Below are positions 16,191 through 24,725 of a stretch of 53,226 nt of DNA, piece after piece. Location of the stretch: the NCBI GenBank assembly GCA_018660465.1, contig JABJKH010000022.1:1-53226 (forward strand), in the 5' to 3' direction. The notes below the pieces were generated by a model. It ran no database searches. It worked only from the letters and a program-made list of their open reading frames with translations, and had not been told where the DNA came from. The stretch is from Rhodospirillaceae bacterium (lineage in GTDB: Bacteria; Pseudomonadota; Alphaproteobacteria; Rhodospirillales; JABJKH01). The position numbers and the translations under genes were made by a program. The stretch's first letter is position 1. Every line of letters begins with the position of its first letter.

Positions 16191-17532
16191 AGGATGCCAC
16201 CATCGGTAACTCAGCCATATCCGCAAGAGTCTCCAACGACCACAAAGACTTGAGCAGAACCTCCGTCGGTGCGTCGCCCATAACCGGTGCGACCAGTTCC
16301 CGGTACTTGGCTTCCAAATCCTGATCGCTTAGCGGATCATCAGGGTCGCCTTTGCGGGCACGGCGTCGATGGGACAGGACCTGCCCGTCTTTGGTTTCAA
16401 TTTCAACAATGGCACCACGCTGGTTGGGGAACTCTTCGTCGGCCTGTTTGTCTTTATACAAATCCAAGGTGCTTATCAGGCGGCGGGTTTCAGGATCGCT
16501 CAGTCGTTCTGGCGTAAACGCATCCATGCGCACGCTGCCATGCACAAGAGCTGTTGACAGACAGTAAGCGAGGCTGAATTTACCTTCATATTCGGTTTGC
16601 GGATCCATATCGCCGGTAACGTCGACGGCGTTGGAATAGGACCCGGCGGAAATTCTTACGATATCTTCAGTGGCTAAGTTGTGTTGTCTTTGGATATCGA
16701 GCGCCGCGTCAACAGCAGCGAATGTATGGCCGCAGCAGCCGTGGTTTTTAATGGTCACGCGGGTGATGGTATAGGCCTTACCCAAGTCAGTGAAGGCGGC
16801 TTCCCAATCAGGTCCGACGCCCATGGCCTCACCGAAGCCCCCAGGAGCGTCCAAAACTTCCAGCGTTCCCGTGACGCCCTTGGACGCGCCCAAAGCAGCA
16901 GTAAGGCCAGCTTCTGCCGCGTGCGCTGCATGCAAGGGTTTGCTCATGGAATCAGCTAGGAAGGCGCGTTTCAAACCTGCGGCAAAGGTCGCTGAATTGG
17001 CCAGTGCATGTGCCGTTTGAGTGCCATCTAGCCCAAGAATGACAGAGACCGCAGCCGCCGAACCAAAGGTGCCAATGGTACCAGTCGTATGAAAATAGCG
17101 GTAATGGTCGGGCTGCAAGGCGGCAGCAATGCGGTCCGAAATTTCATAACCCGCAACGATGGCCTTTAAAAACACTTCTCCACTTACGTGCCTGTCTTCG
17201 GCGATTGCTAATGCTGCCGAGATGACAGATACCCCTGGGTGATAAACCCCAGGTCCATAAATATCATCAAACTCAACGGTGTGAGAGGCAGCTGCATTAA
17301 TGTACGCCGCGGTCCGGGTTGTGGCCAATACACCATCTGGGATCAGACGAGCCCCGCCACGGCCTGTGTCTTCATCCAGGGCGTCTCGTAATAAGGTTGC
17401 AGGGGCGACGACACTGCCAGGCACCGTGGTCGCAAACCAATCGACAGCCCGCTGCTTGGCGGCGTGTTGAATTTCATCTGGTAAAGTTCCAGCCGCAACC
17501 TCTGCCGCATAGGCCCCTAATTTTCTTAGCAT
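16159..17532 (-). CDS. MmgE/PrpD family protein
   Basis: A 457-aa member of the MmgE/PrpD family, which includes 2-methylcitrate dehydratase and cis-aconitate decarboxylase. Family blocks are visible: AVDWFATTVPGS near 30, NAAASHTVEFDDIYGPGVYHPGVSVISAALA (about 75-105), the HTTGTIGTFGSAAAVSVILGLD segment and KPLHAAHAAEAGLTAALGASKGVTG. These enzymes eliminate water or CO2 from tricarboxylic or hydroxy acids. No prpB or prpC is nearby, so a propionate role is not supported. The start is an ATG at 17532 and the 3' end overlaps the dehydratase gene by 32 bp. Confidence 0.9.
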   Translation of the reverse strand: MLRKLGAYAAEVAAGTLPDEIQHAAKQRAVDWFATTVPGSVVAPATLLRDALDEDTGRGGARLIPDGVLATTRTAAYINAAASHTVEFDDIYGPGVYHPGVSVISAALAIAEDRHVSGEVFLKAIVAGYEISDRIAAALQPDHYRYFHTTGTIGTFGSAAAVSVILGLDGTQTAHALANSATFAAGLKRAFLADSMSKPLHAAHAAEAGLTAALGASKGVTGTLEVLDAPGGFGEAMGVGPDWEAAFTDLGKAYTITRVTIKNHGCCGHTFAAVDAALDIQRQHNLATEDIVRISAGSYSNAVDVTGDMDPQTEYEGKFSLAYCLSTALVHGSVRMDAFTPERLSDPETRRLISTLDLYKDKQADEEFPNQRGAIVEIETKDGQVLSHRRRARKGDPDDPLSDQDLEAKYRELVAPVMGDAPTEVLLKSLWSLETLADMAELPMVASFTPTSKASSG

Positions 17533-17592
17533 GATTCTGTTGTCCTTAAATGCTACGCTTTAGATCGCAACTGATTTAGGGGGATTTTAGAC

Positions 17593-17958
17593 ATGTCAGA
17601 CACTGGTGACAAACCTACTGACGAAGAAACCAATGAGTCTTCGGCAGCGTTTATTAAAACCCTGGAACAGTCAGGCTTTTTTGATCAGATCAGGAACTTG
17701 GAAAGCAACCTGCAAAACATCGCCGGGGATTTGGGCTCTATTGGCGAAGCAGCGACCCAACGCATCGAAGAAACAGAAAGTCTTGCTGCCCATATCATTG
17801 CCATCGAAGCAGTCCTAAAGGTAATGCTCAGAACCCACGAAGTTGATGTCGAAAAAGTCCACGAAGAAGTCACCAAAATGACGGCGGATTCGTCAGGGAA
17901 TCCTGAAGGCAGCCAGACCGTGCACCAGCTAATTGGTGAGATTTTTACAAAGAACTGA
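17593..17958 (+). CDS. Hypothetical acidic coiled-coil protein (121 aa)
   Basis: No family recognised. The protein is acidic, with a long predicted amphipathic helix from about residue 20 to 98 (FIKTLEQSGFFDQIRNLESNLQNIAGDLGSIGEAATQRIEETESLAAHIIAIEAVLKVMLRTHEVDVEKVHEEVTKM, read as heptads rather than a catalytic fold). There is no signal peptide or membrane segment and no cysteine. Its TGA overlaps the ATG of the DUF1445 gene by one base, so the two are probably co-translated. A partner or adaptor role is possible but unproven. Confidence 0.7.
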   Translation: MSDTGDKPTDEETNESSAAFIKTLEQSGFFDQIRNLESNLQNIAGDLGSIGEAATQRIEETESLAAHIIAIEAVLKVMLRTHEVDVEKVHEEVTKMTADSSGNPEGSQTVHQLIGEIFTKN

Positions 17959-18746
17959 TGTCGAAAGTCTCCTCCCTTTTACCTAACGACTTACGCCAAT
18001 GTTGCCGCGACGAGTCCTTTGCAGGGCCAACGTCGGGTTGTGCTGTGGGGTATGTCCAAGCGAACATGGTGATCTTGCCGGCGGTGGATGCGGTGGAATT
18101 CGCCGAGTATTGTGAACTCAACCCCAAGCCTTGTCCGGTGGTCGAGATGTTGGCACCCGGCAACCCCGAGCCACTTAAATCCGCACCCGGTGCTGATGTG
18201 AGAACAGATTTACCGCGCTACCGTGTGTTCCGAAATGGTAAACCGGTTGCGGAGCCGACGGACATTCAGGACCTTTGGCGGGACGATTTGGTGACGTTCT
18301 TACTCGGCTGCTCTTTCACGGCGGAGGAGGCACTCGCTGCGGCAGGTCTGCCGCTGCCGCATATTGAGCAGACTGGATTTGTTCCGATGTACGCCACCAA
18401 CATCGCGACCCATCCGGCTGGGAAATTTTCGGGTCCCGTGGTCGTGTCCATGCGCCCGTTCACCGCCGAGCACGCCAAGCAAGCAGCCGAAATCACAGCC
18501 CATTACCCGATTGGCCACGGCGCACCAATTCACCAGGGCGATCCCGATACGATAGGTATAAGTGATTTGGAATCTCCTGATTACGGAATGCCGGTAAAAA
18601 TGACCGACGATCAAATTCCGGTTTTCTGGGCTTGCGGCGTCACCCCGCAAGAGGCGATCTTGCGCGCTAAGCCGGAACTGGCGATTACCCACGCGCCAGG
18701 GCATATGTTCGTTTCCGACATCACATCTGAGTCAACACGGGTCTAG
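17958..18746 (+). CDS. DUF1445 putative hydro-lyase (D-glutamate cyclase-like)
   Basis: A 262-aa protein of the DUF1445/YcsI family, annotated as putative hydro-lyases and related to the N-terminal part of mammalian D-glutamate cyclase. Diagnostic blocks are GPTSGCAVGYVQANMVILP near 23-41, CPVVEMLAPGNPEP, RYRVFRNGK, FLLGCSFTAEEAL, PMYATNIATHPAG and VSMRPFTAEHAKQA, then HGAPIHQGDP and FWACGVTPQ. It is second in a plus-strand run (17593-20367 or beyond) that continues with a GMC oxidoreductase 19 bp downstream. The substrate is unknown. Confidence 0.9.
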   Translation: MSKVSSLLPNDLRQCCRDESFAGPTSGCAVGYVQANMVILPAVDAVEFAEYCELNPKPCPVVEMLAPGNPEPLKSAPGADVRTDLPRYRVFRNGKPVAEPTDIQDLWRDDLVTFLLGCSFTAEEALAAAGLPLPHIEQTGFVPMYATNIATHPAGKFSGPVVVSMRPFTAEHAKQAAEITAHYPIGHGAPIHQGDPDTIGISDLESPDYGMPVKMTDDQIPVFWACGVTPQEAILRAKPELAITHAPGHMFVSDITSESTRV

Positions 18747-18765
18747 AATTAAAGGAAGCGAATTA

Positions 18766-20367
18766 ATGGCTGAGGCGACTTTCGATTATATTATTGTGGG
18801 GGCGGGAAGTGCGGGCTGTGTGTTGGCGAACCGGCTTTCAGCGTCTGGGAAGTATAGGGTTCTGTTGTTGGAGGCTGGCGGCAAAGACAACCAGCTCTGG
18901 ACCCACATCCCCATCGGCTACGGCAAAAACTTCACCAACCCCAAAGTCAATTGGATGTATTGGTCGGAGGCTGGAAAGGATTGGGTCAAACGGAAAATTA
19001 TTCAGCCGCGCGGCAAGGTCCTGGGCGGCAGCAGTTCCATAAATGGTCTCGTCTATATGCGCGGACAGAAGCAAGACTATGACCATTGGCGGCAGCTGGG
19101 CTGTACAGGCTGGGGCTATGATGATGTTCTGCCGCTGTTCAAACGCGCCGAGAATCAGCAGCGCGGTGCCGACGACTACCATGGCGTTGGCGGCCCAATT
19201 TGGGTGTCAGATCCGGCAGATCCGCACCCCATGGCGGATGCCTTTATCCAAGCAGCAGAGGACGCGGGGCACAAACGCAATCCCGATGTAAATGGCGCAG
19301 ACCAAGAAGGATTCGGCTATACTCAATGGACGACAAAAAATGGGCGGCGGTGCAGCACGGCAGTCGGGTACTTAAACCCCGCCAGAGACCGCGCCAATCT
19401 CACCATCGAACCAAATTCCCTGGCCAATCGAGTTTTATTCGACGGCACCAAGGCCGTCGGCGTTGAATACCGCCAGCGGGGACAAATCAAGACTGCGCAC
19501 GCCACGGCTGAAATTATCGTTTCAGCAGGCGCCTATAATTCACCACAAATTCTTCAGCTCTCAGGCGTTGGCCCGGCGGATCATCTTCAAGATCACGGCA
19601 TTGACGTCATTGCCGACCGGGCAGGAGTCGGGGCCAATCTGCAAGATCATATAAATGCGCCGCTAATGTATCGGGTCAACCAACCGTTTACCGTCAATGA
19701 TATTCTTAATCGTTTAACCAGTCGGATTTCCGAAGGTCTAAAATATTTGTTTCAGCGCCGGGGGTTGCTCGGCATGGGTGTGTCTTATGCTGCGGGTTAT
19801 ATTAAGGCGCATCCCAATGCAGCCACGCCTGATATCCAGCACCAGATCATGTTGTTCAGCTCTGAACTTGTGGGCGGCCCGGTCGATCCATATTCCGGGT
19901 GCGCCCTGATCATCGCATTGATGCGTCCGGAAAGCCGAGGCACGGTCATGATCAAGTCAAATGATCCAACCGTGCCGCCGGAAATTATCCCGAACTACCT
20001 GACAGCAGAGAAAGATCGCGAAACCCTCATCATGGGCATCAAAAAAGGCCGAGAGATAATGAGCCAATCGGTGATTAGAAAATATATCGTCGAAGAGACC
20101 AGGCCCGGCCCAGAGTGCGTCAGCGACGACGATTTTTTGGCGTTCCTCGATAAACGGGCCAGAACCAGTTACCACCCCGTCGGCACCTGCCGCATGGGCG
20201 CGGACGCAGAAGCCGTGGTCGACGCCCGCCTGCGGGTAAACGGCGTGCAAGGACTGCGCGTGGTGGACGGTTCCATCATGCCGGCCCTTGTATCCGGGAA
20301 CACAAACGCGCCGATTATTATGATTGGGGAAAAAGCAGCGGATATGATTTTGGAGGATGGGGGGTAG
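18766..20367 (+). CDS. GMC-family FAD oxidoreductase (choline/alcohol dehydrogenase-like)
   Basis: A 533-aa flavoprotein of the glucose-methanol-choline family, oxidising an alcohol to an aldehyde. The dinucleotide motif VGAGSAGCVLANRLS (about 11-25) and EAGGKDN bind FAD. QPRGKVLGGSSSINGLVYMRG and GAYNSPQILQLSGVGP are the two family signatures. The catalytic His is in SYHPVGTCRMG and the partner in GNTNAPIIMIGEKAADMI. GAACAG-rich tRNA-like or other features are absent upstream; the ATG follows AAAGGAAGCG. The substrate cannot be assigned. It may act with the DUF1445 protein and the following hydrolase. Confidence 0.92.
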   Translation: MAEATFDYIIVGAGSAGCVLANRLSASGKYRVLLLEAGGKDNQLWTHIPIGYGKNFTNPKVNWMYWSEAGKDWVKRKIIQPRGKVLGGSSSINGLVYMRGQKQDYDHWRQLGCTGWGYDDVLPLFKRAENQQRGADDYHGVGGPIWVSDPADPHPMADAFIQAAEDAGHKRNPDVNGADQEGFGYTQWTTKNGRRCSTAVGYLNPARDRANLTIEPNSLANRVLFDGTKAVGVEYRQRGQIKTAHATAEIIVSAGAYNSPQILQLSGVGPADHLQDHGIDVIADRAGVGANLQDHINAPLMYRVNQPFTVNDILNRLTSRISEGLKYLFQRRGLLGMGVSYAAGYIKAHPNAATPDIQHQIMLFSSELVGGPVDPYSGCALIIALMRPESRGTVMIKSNDPTVPPEIIPNYLTAEKDRETLIMGIKKGREIMSQSVIRKYIVEETRPGPECVSDDDFLAFLDKRARTSYHPVGTCRMGADAEAVVDARLRVNGVQGLRVVDGSIMPALVSGNTNAPIIMIGEKAADMILEDGG

Positions 20368-20444
20368 GTTCCAGAGTTGGGGCTTGCTCCGTCTCCCTGT
20401 CGCTGCTTAACATTTGGCCAGCCTAACAGGAGCGAGAAAAATTA

Positions 20445-21203
20445 ATGTTAAATTATCAGGTTCACGGAAACGGGCATCCGTTGGTTTTGCTGCATGGGTT
20501 TGTTGGCGGGGCTGGGTATTGGTTTCAGCAGGAAGAGGCGCTGGGGGGTGACTTTCAGTTGATCTCTGTCGACTTGCCGGGCTTTGCGGGCAGTGCCGGG
20601 GTGCCGGAGCAGGACAGCCTGGAAGGCTATGCGAATACGGTCATTGAGGTTATGGATGCGCTTGATCTTCCGCGGGTGTCGCTGCTTGGATTTTCCATGG
20701 GTGGCATGATCGCGCAGGAATTGGCGCGGTTGTATCCGGACCGGGTTGAGACGCTGATATTGTATGGATCATCCGCGGTCGGTGATTTGCCACAGCGGTT
20801 TGAATCTTGGGAAGCGTCTATTCAGCGGCTGGGGAGAGACGGCGTCGAGGCGACGACCGACAAGACGGTTGCGACTTGGTTCGTTGATGGCACCGAAAGT
20901 CCCCGCTATCCGCGTACACGGGAAGCCTGCGCCGGCGCATCGTTGCCGCACTGCATCAAGGTAATGCGCGCGATGCAGGGGTGGAATTCTGAGGCTTGGC
21001 TTGGGGAACTCACCATGCCGACCTTGGTGCTGGTCGGGGATCAGGATCGTTCGACAACGCCGTATGATTCCATTCCATTATGGGAAGGTATCCCAAACGC
21101 CGAATTCTGCATCCTGCCCGCGACGGCGCACGGCATTCACTTGGAAGAGCCCGAGTTGTTTAATTTGGTACTGAAGAAATTCCTTCTGCGGCATGCGGGG
21201 TAG
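20445..21203 (+). CDS. Alpha/beta-fold hydrolase
   Basis: A 252-aa alpha/beta hydrolase. The oxyanion-hole segment is LLHGFVGG (about 15-22), the nucleophile elbow is GFSMGG with Ser84, the acid is the Asp in VGDQDRS, and the His is in ATAHGIHLEEP. It belongs to the small-ester or 3-oxoadipate-enol-lactonase-like group; the substrate is unknown. It lies 77 bp after the GMC gene on the same strand and may be co-transcribed with it. No signal peptide is seen. Confidence 0.88.
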   Translation: MLNYQVHGNGHPLVLLHGFVGGAGYWFQQEEALGGDFQLISVDLPGFAGSAGVPEQDSLEGYANTVIEVMDALDLPRVSLLGFSMGGMIAQELARLYPDRVETLILYGSSAVGDLPQRFESWEASIQRLGRDGVEATTDKTVATWFVDGTESPRYPRTREACAGASLPHCIKVMRAMQGWNSEAWLGELTMPTLVLVGDQDRSTTPYDSIPLWEGIPNAEFCILPATAHGIHLEEPELFNLVLKKFLLRHAG

Positions 21204-21263
21204 GTCTTGGTTAACTTTTATTAGGGTTGGAAATTGTATTGTGAGTTCAAGAAGGCGGCATGA

Positions 21264-21300
21264 TTGACTAATCACATGACTTAGTCTACTATCTTAGTCA
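21264..21300 (+). promoter_or_regulatory. Candidate promoter/operator of the toxin-antitoxin operon
   Basis: TTGACT (21264-21269) and TACTAT (21287-21292) are separated by 17 bp, a strong sigma-70-type promoter. The element TTAGTC(A) occurs three times around it: inverted as TGACTAA at 21265-21271, direct at 21281-21286 and direct at 21294-21300. Such repeats overlapping both boxes fit conditional autorepression by the antitoxin-toxin complex. Confidence 0.65.
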
Positions 21301-21323
21301 TATATTGTCATAAGGTAAGCCTC

Positions 21324-21548
21324 ATGCCAACCGTTAATATTCACGACGCAAAAACGCATCTTTCTCGATTGCTTGATCAGGCTTTATCTGGGGAGGACGT
21401 GATTATTGCCAAAGCTGGCAAGGCCATTGCGCGCATTGTGCCGCTTGAACGTCAGGCTCCTCGTAAGCCTGGGTTATTGAAGGGCCAATTGGCTGAGAGT
21501 TTTTTTGATCCTCTTTCCAAAGAAGACTTGGACAAGTGGGGACAATGA
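21324..21548 (+). CDS. Phd/YefM-family antitoxin
   Basis: A 74-aa antitoxin of the Phd/YefM family. The N-terminus (TVNIHDAKTHLSRLLDQALSGEDVIIAKAGKAIARIVPL) is the dimeric DNA-binding fold. The remaining 30 residues (PGLLKGQLAESFFDPLSKEDLDKW) form the flexible toxin-blocking tail. It binds and inhibits the PIN-domain toxin encoded immediately downstream and represses the shared promoter with it. Its TGA overlaps the toxin ATG (ATGA). Confidence 0.93.
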   Translation: MPTVNIHDAKTHLSRLLDQALSGEDVIIAKAGKAIARIVPLERQAPRKPGLLKGQLAESFFDPLSKEDLDKWGQ

Positions 21549-21931
21549 GGCTGCTTCTCGACACCCATGCATTGCTTTGGTGGCTAACAGATGATCCAAA
21601 ACTGCCCCTTGAGCCACGGGACGCTATTGCCAATACAGAAAATGATATATTTGTTAGCAGTGCGTCTGCTTGGGAAATTTCGACGAAACACAGGATCGGG
21701 AAGTTGACCGGCGTCGGGGACGTGTCAGAGCGTTTGGTGTTTTATGTCAGAAAATCTGGTTTTCAAAGTCTGCCCATCTCGCTGGAGCACGCCGTGGAAG
21801 CTGGACGGCTACCCGGTCCTCACAAAGACCCATTCGACCGTATGCTCATGGCCCAGGCAAACATTGAGAAATTGAAAGTCGTCACGATCGACCCAGTGTT
21901 TAAGGACTATCAAATTTCAGTTTTATGGTGA
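21545..21931 (+). CDS. PIN-domain toxin (VapC family)
   Basis: A 128-aa PIN-domain ribonuclease toxin. The acidic metal-binding residues are present: Asp6 in LLDTHALLWWL, Glu44 in WEIS, Asp95/Asp98 in KDPFDRMLMAQA, and a C-terminal Asp in TIDPVF. The ATG at 21545 overlapping the antitoxin stop is preferred to the longer frame from 21536. Members cleave tRNA or rRNA when free of antitoxin. The pair sits between the hydrolase and the formate dehydrogenase operon and converges on fdsA with 17 bp between stops. Confidence 0.93.
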   Translation: MRLLLDTHALLWWLTDDPKLPLEPRDAIANTENDIFVSSASAWEISTKHRIGKLTGVGDVSERLVFYVRKSGFQSLPISLEHAVEAGRLPGPHKDPFDRMLMAQANIEKLKVVTIDPVFKDYQISVLW

Positions 21932-21948
21932 ATTCCCGAAAAATCAGC

Positions 21949-24717
21949 CTACTCCGCTGCCACCAGCGCACGAACTTTTTCCACCTTCACCGCACAGAAC
22001 TTAAACTCAGGGATTTTTCCGATTGGGTCCAACTGCGGGCTGGTCAGCAAGTTCGCTGCGGCCTCGTTAAAGCAGAACGGAATAAAGACCATACCATCAG
22101 GAACATCGCGGTCAGCCCTGGCTGCAATTTCTATTTCGCCGCGGCGGCTGGCGACTTTGATGGTGTCGCCGGGGCCGATGTTCATTTGGTCGAGTTGGTT
22201 GGGATGGAAGCTCGCGACCGGCACGGGCTCTAACGCATCCAAGCGCGACGATCGGCGGGTCATGGCGCCGGTATGCCAGTGTTCCAGCATCCGACCCGTG
22301 GTCAGGATCAACGGATACGCCTCATCAGGCATTTCATAGGGCGCGACAATCTCAGTCGGAACCAACTTGCCGCGCTTGCTTGCCGTCGGGAAGCCGTCGC
22401 CGAAAACGATATCGTGTCCAGGAACGTCTTCTGAATCGCACGGATAGGTTACCGAATCTTCTCGCTCCAATCGTTCCCACGTAATGCCATTCAGCGACGG
22501 CATGATCGTGTGCATTTCAGTGAACACGTCTTTCGGGTGGGTGTAGGACCAGTCGAGCCCGATGCGGTTGGCGATCTCCTGAATGATCCACCAGTCTTGG
22601 CGTGCATCGCCCGGCGCATTGACCGCTTGGCGCGCCAGTTGGACTTGGCGGTTGGTGTTGGAGAACGTGCCGTCTTTTTCCGGGAACGCGGTGGCGGGTA
22701 GAATAACGTCGGCTAGGAAGGCGGTTTCGGTGAGGAAAATATCCTGAACCACAAGATGTTCCAGCCGCGCCATGGCCTCGCGGGCGTGTCCAGCATTGGG
22801 GTCAGACATGGCCGGGTTTTCGCCCATGACGTAGATGCCTTTGATCTTTCGGTCATACGCCGCGTCGGCGATTTCAACCACGGTCAGGCCGCGCTTGCGA
22901 TCAAGCTCGGTCCCCCAAGCAGTTTCAAATTTTTCTCGGATGTTATCGTTTTCGACAGATTGATAATCCGGGTAGAGCATGGGGATCAGGCCCGCATCAG
23001 ACGCGCCCTGAACATTGTTCTGCCCTCGTAACGGATGCAGCCCCGTGCCGGGGCGACCCACGTGGCCGGTAATCAACGATAGCGCAATCAGGCAGCGGGC
23101 GTTGTCTGTGCCATGCACGTGCTGAGAAATACCCATGCCCCAGAAGATAATGGAGCGTTCCGCTGTCGCGTATTTGCGGGCGACAGTTCTGATCGTTTCG
23201 GCATCGATACCACAAATTTCCGCCATCTTTTCCGGCGAGAAATCTTTGACCTTTGCTTTTAGGTCTTCATAGCCTTCGGTGTAGCCCTTGATGTAATTCT
23301 CATCGGTTAGGCCTTCTTCAATGATCGTATGGATCATCGCATTCAACAAAGGTACATCGCGACCCGGCGTGAACTGCAACATATGATCCGCGTGTCGGCT
23401 CAACGCTTGGCGACGCGGGTCCATGATGATCAGGGTCTTGCCTTCCTGGGCGGCGTTCTTGAAGAACGTGGCAGCGACCGGATGGTTTTGCGTCGGTCGT
23501 GCGCCGATGACGATGATCACATCGGCGTCCTTGGCTGACATGAAGGGGGCTGTCACGGCTCCGGAACCGATGCCTTCCATCAGGGCCGCAACACTGGAGG
23601 CATGACAGAGACGCGTGCAGTGATCGACGTTGTTGGTTTGGAACCCGGTGCGGACCAGTTTCTGCACCATATAGGCTTCTTCATTGGATCCCTTAGCCGA
23701 GCCAAAACCGGCGAGGGCTTGGGCACCATCGCGATCCCGGATTCTGCTCAGGCCTTCAGCGGCTTTGTCCAATGCTTCTTCCCAAGTCGCTTCACGGAAA
23801 TGAGTGAAGGGGTTGGCGGGGTCGAGAACGTCCGCCGCGTCCTTGGCAACACCTTCTTTGCGAATCAGGGGAACCGTCAGGCGTTCCGGGTGATGCACAT
23901 AGTCCATGCCAAAGCGGCCTTTGACGCAAAGGCGGTTCTTGTTGGACGGCCCTTCGCGGCCTTCGACAAATAAAATCTTATCGTCGCGGATGTTGAACGT
24001 GACTTGGCAGCCCACACCGCAGAACGGACAGAGCGAATTCACTTGACGGTCTGCGGCACCTGTGTGAATGCCATTCTCATCCAAAACATTTGATGGCATC
24101 AAGGCCCCTGTCGGGCAGGCTTGAACGCATTCGCCACAGGCCACGCAGGTGCTGTCGCCCATGCCGTCACCCATATCAAATACGATGGAAGATTTAATGC
24201 CACGGCCCGCCATGCCGATGACGTCGTTCACTTGGACTTCACGACACGCACGAACGCACAGATTACAATGGATGCAGGCGTCCAAGTTAACGCCCATTGC
24301 CGGGTGAGTGTTGTCAGCGCTCGGACAGTCGCGAGCCGGATAACGGCTTTCGCTCAAGCCAATTTTATCGGTCCACTTCCAAAGGTTTGAGTCTGGATCG
24401 TGGGCGGTTTCTTTCTTTGGCTGATCGGCCAGTAAGAGTTCGAATACTGCCTTTCGGGCATTCTTCGCGCGGTCGCTGACGGTGTTGACCTTCATGCCCT
24501 CAGACGCGGGACGGATGCAGCTTGCAGCCAAGACCCGCTCGCCTTCGATCTCCACCATACAGGCGCGGCAGTTGCCATCGGCGCGGTAGCCTGGCTTTGG
24601 TGAATAGCAGAGGTGAGGAATTTCTATGCCCAGGCGGTCCGCCACTTGCCAGATGGTTTCGCCCGGTTCTGCCGTGACGTCAATGCCGTTTAGCGAGAAG
24701 GTGATTTGATCGCTCAT
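21949..24717 (-). CDS. fdsA: NAD-dependent formate dehydrogenase, alpha (catalytic) subunit
   Basis: A 922-aa Mo/W-bis-pyranopterin formate dehydrogenase. Modules in order: an N-terminal [2Fe-2S] ferredoxin-like domain (Cys37, 50, 53, 67); a His-Cys4-type region near 138-158 with CIHCNLCVRAC; a second [4Fe-4S] cluster CVACGECVQACP (191-201); the cluster next to the active site CPFCGVGC (230-237) with Cys264; then the large catalytic domain. The metal ligand is Cys371 followed by His372 in HCTRLCHASS, so this is the Cys form and not a selenoprotein. The C-terminal domain carries the molybdopterin-binding RSSRLDALEPVPVASFHPNQ region. The start at 24717 gives the ferredoxin domain directly. It lies 8 bp after the fused gamma-beta gene. 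It probably oxidises formate to CO2 and passes electrons to NAD+ in the cytoplasm. Confidence 0.95.
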   Translation of the reverse strand: MSDQITFSLNGIDVTAEPGETIWQVADRLGIEIPHLCYSPKPGYRADGNCRACMVEIEGERVLAASCIRPASEGMKVNTVSDRAKNARKAVFELLLADQPKKETAHDPDSNLWKWTDKIGLSESRYPARDCPSADNTHPAMGVNLDACIHCNLCVRACREVQVNDVIGMAGRGIKSSIVFDMGDGMGDSTCVACGECVQACPTGALMPSNVLDENGIHTGAADRQVNSLCPFCGVGCQVTFNIRDDKILFVEGREGPSNKNRLCVKGRFGMDYVHHPERLTVPLIRKEGVAKDAADVLDPANPFTHFREATWEEALDKAAEGLSRIRDRDGAQALAGFGSAKGSNEEAYMVQKLVRTGFQTNNVDHCTRLCHASSVAALMEGIGSGAVTAPFMSAKDADVIIVIGARPTQNHPVAATFFKNAAQEGKTLIIMDPRRQALSRHADHMLQFTPGRDVPLLNAMIHTIIEEGLTDENYIKGYTEGYEDLKAKVKDFSPEKMAEICGIDAETIRTVARKYATAERSIIFWGMGISQHVHGTDNARCLIALSLITGHVGRPGTGLHPLRGQNNVQGASDAGLIPMLYPDYQSVENDNIREKFETAWGTELDRKRGLTVVEIADAAYDRKIKGIYVMGENPAMSDPNAGHAREAMARLEHLVVQDIFLTETAFLADVILPATAFPEKDGTFSNTNRQVQLARQAVNAPGDARQDWWIIQEIANRIGLDWSYTHPKDVFTEMHTIMPSLNGITWERLEREDSVTYPCDSEDVPGHDIVFGDGFPTASKRGKLVPTEIVAPYEMPDEAYPLILTTGRMLEHWHTGAMTRRSSRLDALEPVPVASFHPNQLDQMNIGPGDTIKVASRRGEIEIAARADRDVPDGMVFIPFCFNEAAANLLTSPQLDPIGKIPEFKFCAVKVEKVRALVAAE

Positions 24718-24725
24718 AATAGCCT

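Noticed and set aside
18766-21203. Methanol or choline utilisation cluster
   Set aside because: The GMC gene has no betB, betC or PQQ partners, and its substrate loop is not diagnostic.
21949-24717. Selenocysteine formate dehydrogenase
   Set aside because: The metal ligand position is Cys371 in RLCHAS; there is no in-frame TGA.
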